A DNA stretch of 64,000 nt. Source: Phytohalomonas tamaricis (GTDB taxonomy: Bacteria; Pseudomonadota; Gammaproteobacteria; Pseudomonadales; Halomonadaceae). This document shows positions 63,827 through 64,000 of the stretch, in pieces; position 1 is the first letter of the stretch; each line of letters opens with the position of its first letter. The notes below the pieces were generated by a model. That model saw only the letters and a list, made by a program, of their open reading frames with translations. It was not told where the DNA came from and did no database searches. The stretch spans positions 496,001-560,000 of the forward strand of contig NZ_PVRV01000024.1 of NCBI RefSeq assembly GCF_003012345.1. The letters are read 5' to 3'. A program made the position numbers and the translations under genes.

Positions 63827-64000
<174 letters not shown>

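Overview
This window is ordinary gammaproteobacterial chromosome, densely packed with core genes. The gene content fits the Oceanospirillales/Pseudomonadales side of the class, most likely Halomonadaceae (Halomonas, Kushneria, Zymobacter relatives). The reasons are enterobacterial-style pairs (ubiD-fre, trxA/rho), the complete tilS-accA-dnaE-rnhB-lpxB-lpxA-fabZ-lpxD-skp-bamA-rseP-dxr-cdsA-uppS-frr-pyrH-tsf-rpsB run, a Pseudomonas-type rpoH N-terminus, and dut-algC-argB-slmA. Base composition looks like a mid-to-high-50s percent GC genome by eye (not computed). The genus is inference.

Layout: 0-5 kb, flavin reductase (partial), ubiD, a divergent Tat-exported PhoD-type phosphatase, then rho with a roughly 400-nt leader. 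5-9 kb, trxA diverging from ppx, which converges with and overlaps tilS. 8.9-28.7 kb, a long minus-strand superoperon for fatty acid entry (accA), replication (dnaE, rnhB), lipid A (lpxB/A/D, fabZ), outer membrane assembly (skp, bamA, rseP), isoprenoid/undecaprenyl and phospholipid precursors (dxr, uppS, cdsA) and translation (frr, tsf, rpsB) plus pyrH. 28.8-35.5 kb, plus-strand map, glnD, yffB, dapD, dapE and an unknown gene. 35.6-41 kb, a membrane-anchored cold-shock-domain protein, slyX, trxB, a CPXCG protein and acnA. 41-46.3 kb, trpS, rlmI, mutM, rpmG, rpmB, radC on the minus strand. 46.5-49.4 kb, three genes (SDR, quinone oxidoreductase-like MDR, lipoprotein e(P4) phosphatase) lying between radC and coaBC, which are close neighbours in many relatives. 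49.5-54.5 kb, coaBC-dut-algC-argB-slmA. 54.6-58.8 kb, rpoH, ftsX, ftsE, ftsY. 59-61.6 kb, rsmD, zapB, rimI, a HolD-like protein and bolA. 61.7-64 kb, a 14-TM MFS transporter, an acidic conserved hypothetical protein and the end of lysS.

I saw no prophage, insertion sequence, CRISPR array, rRNA or tRNA, and no convincing new multi-gene system. The more interesting signals are small: a candidate sRNA/terminator with nested inverted repeats between acnA and trpS; a GGAACTT sigma-E-like -35 element upstream of rpoH; strong intergenic hairpins inside the rpsB-tsf-pyrH run; a membrane-anchored cold-shock-domain protein; a long HolD-like protein upstream of rimI; and a 352-nt rseP-bamA spacer whose small ORF overlaps the bamA start by ATGA.
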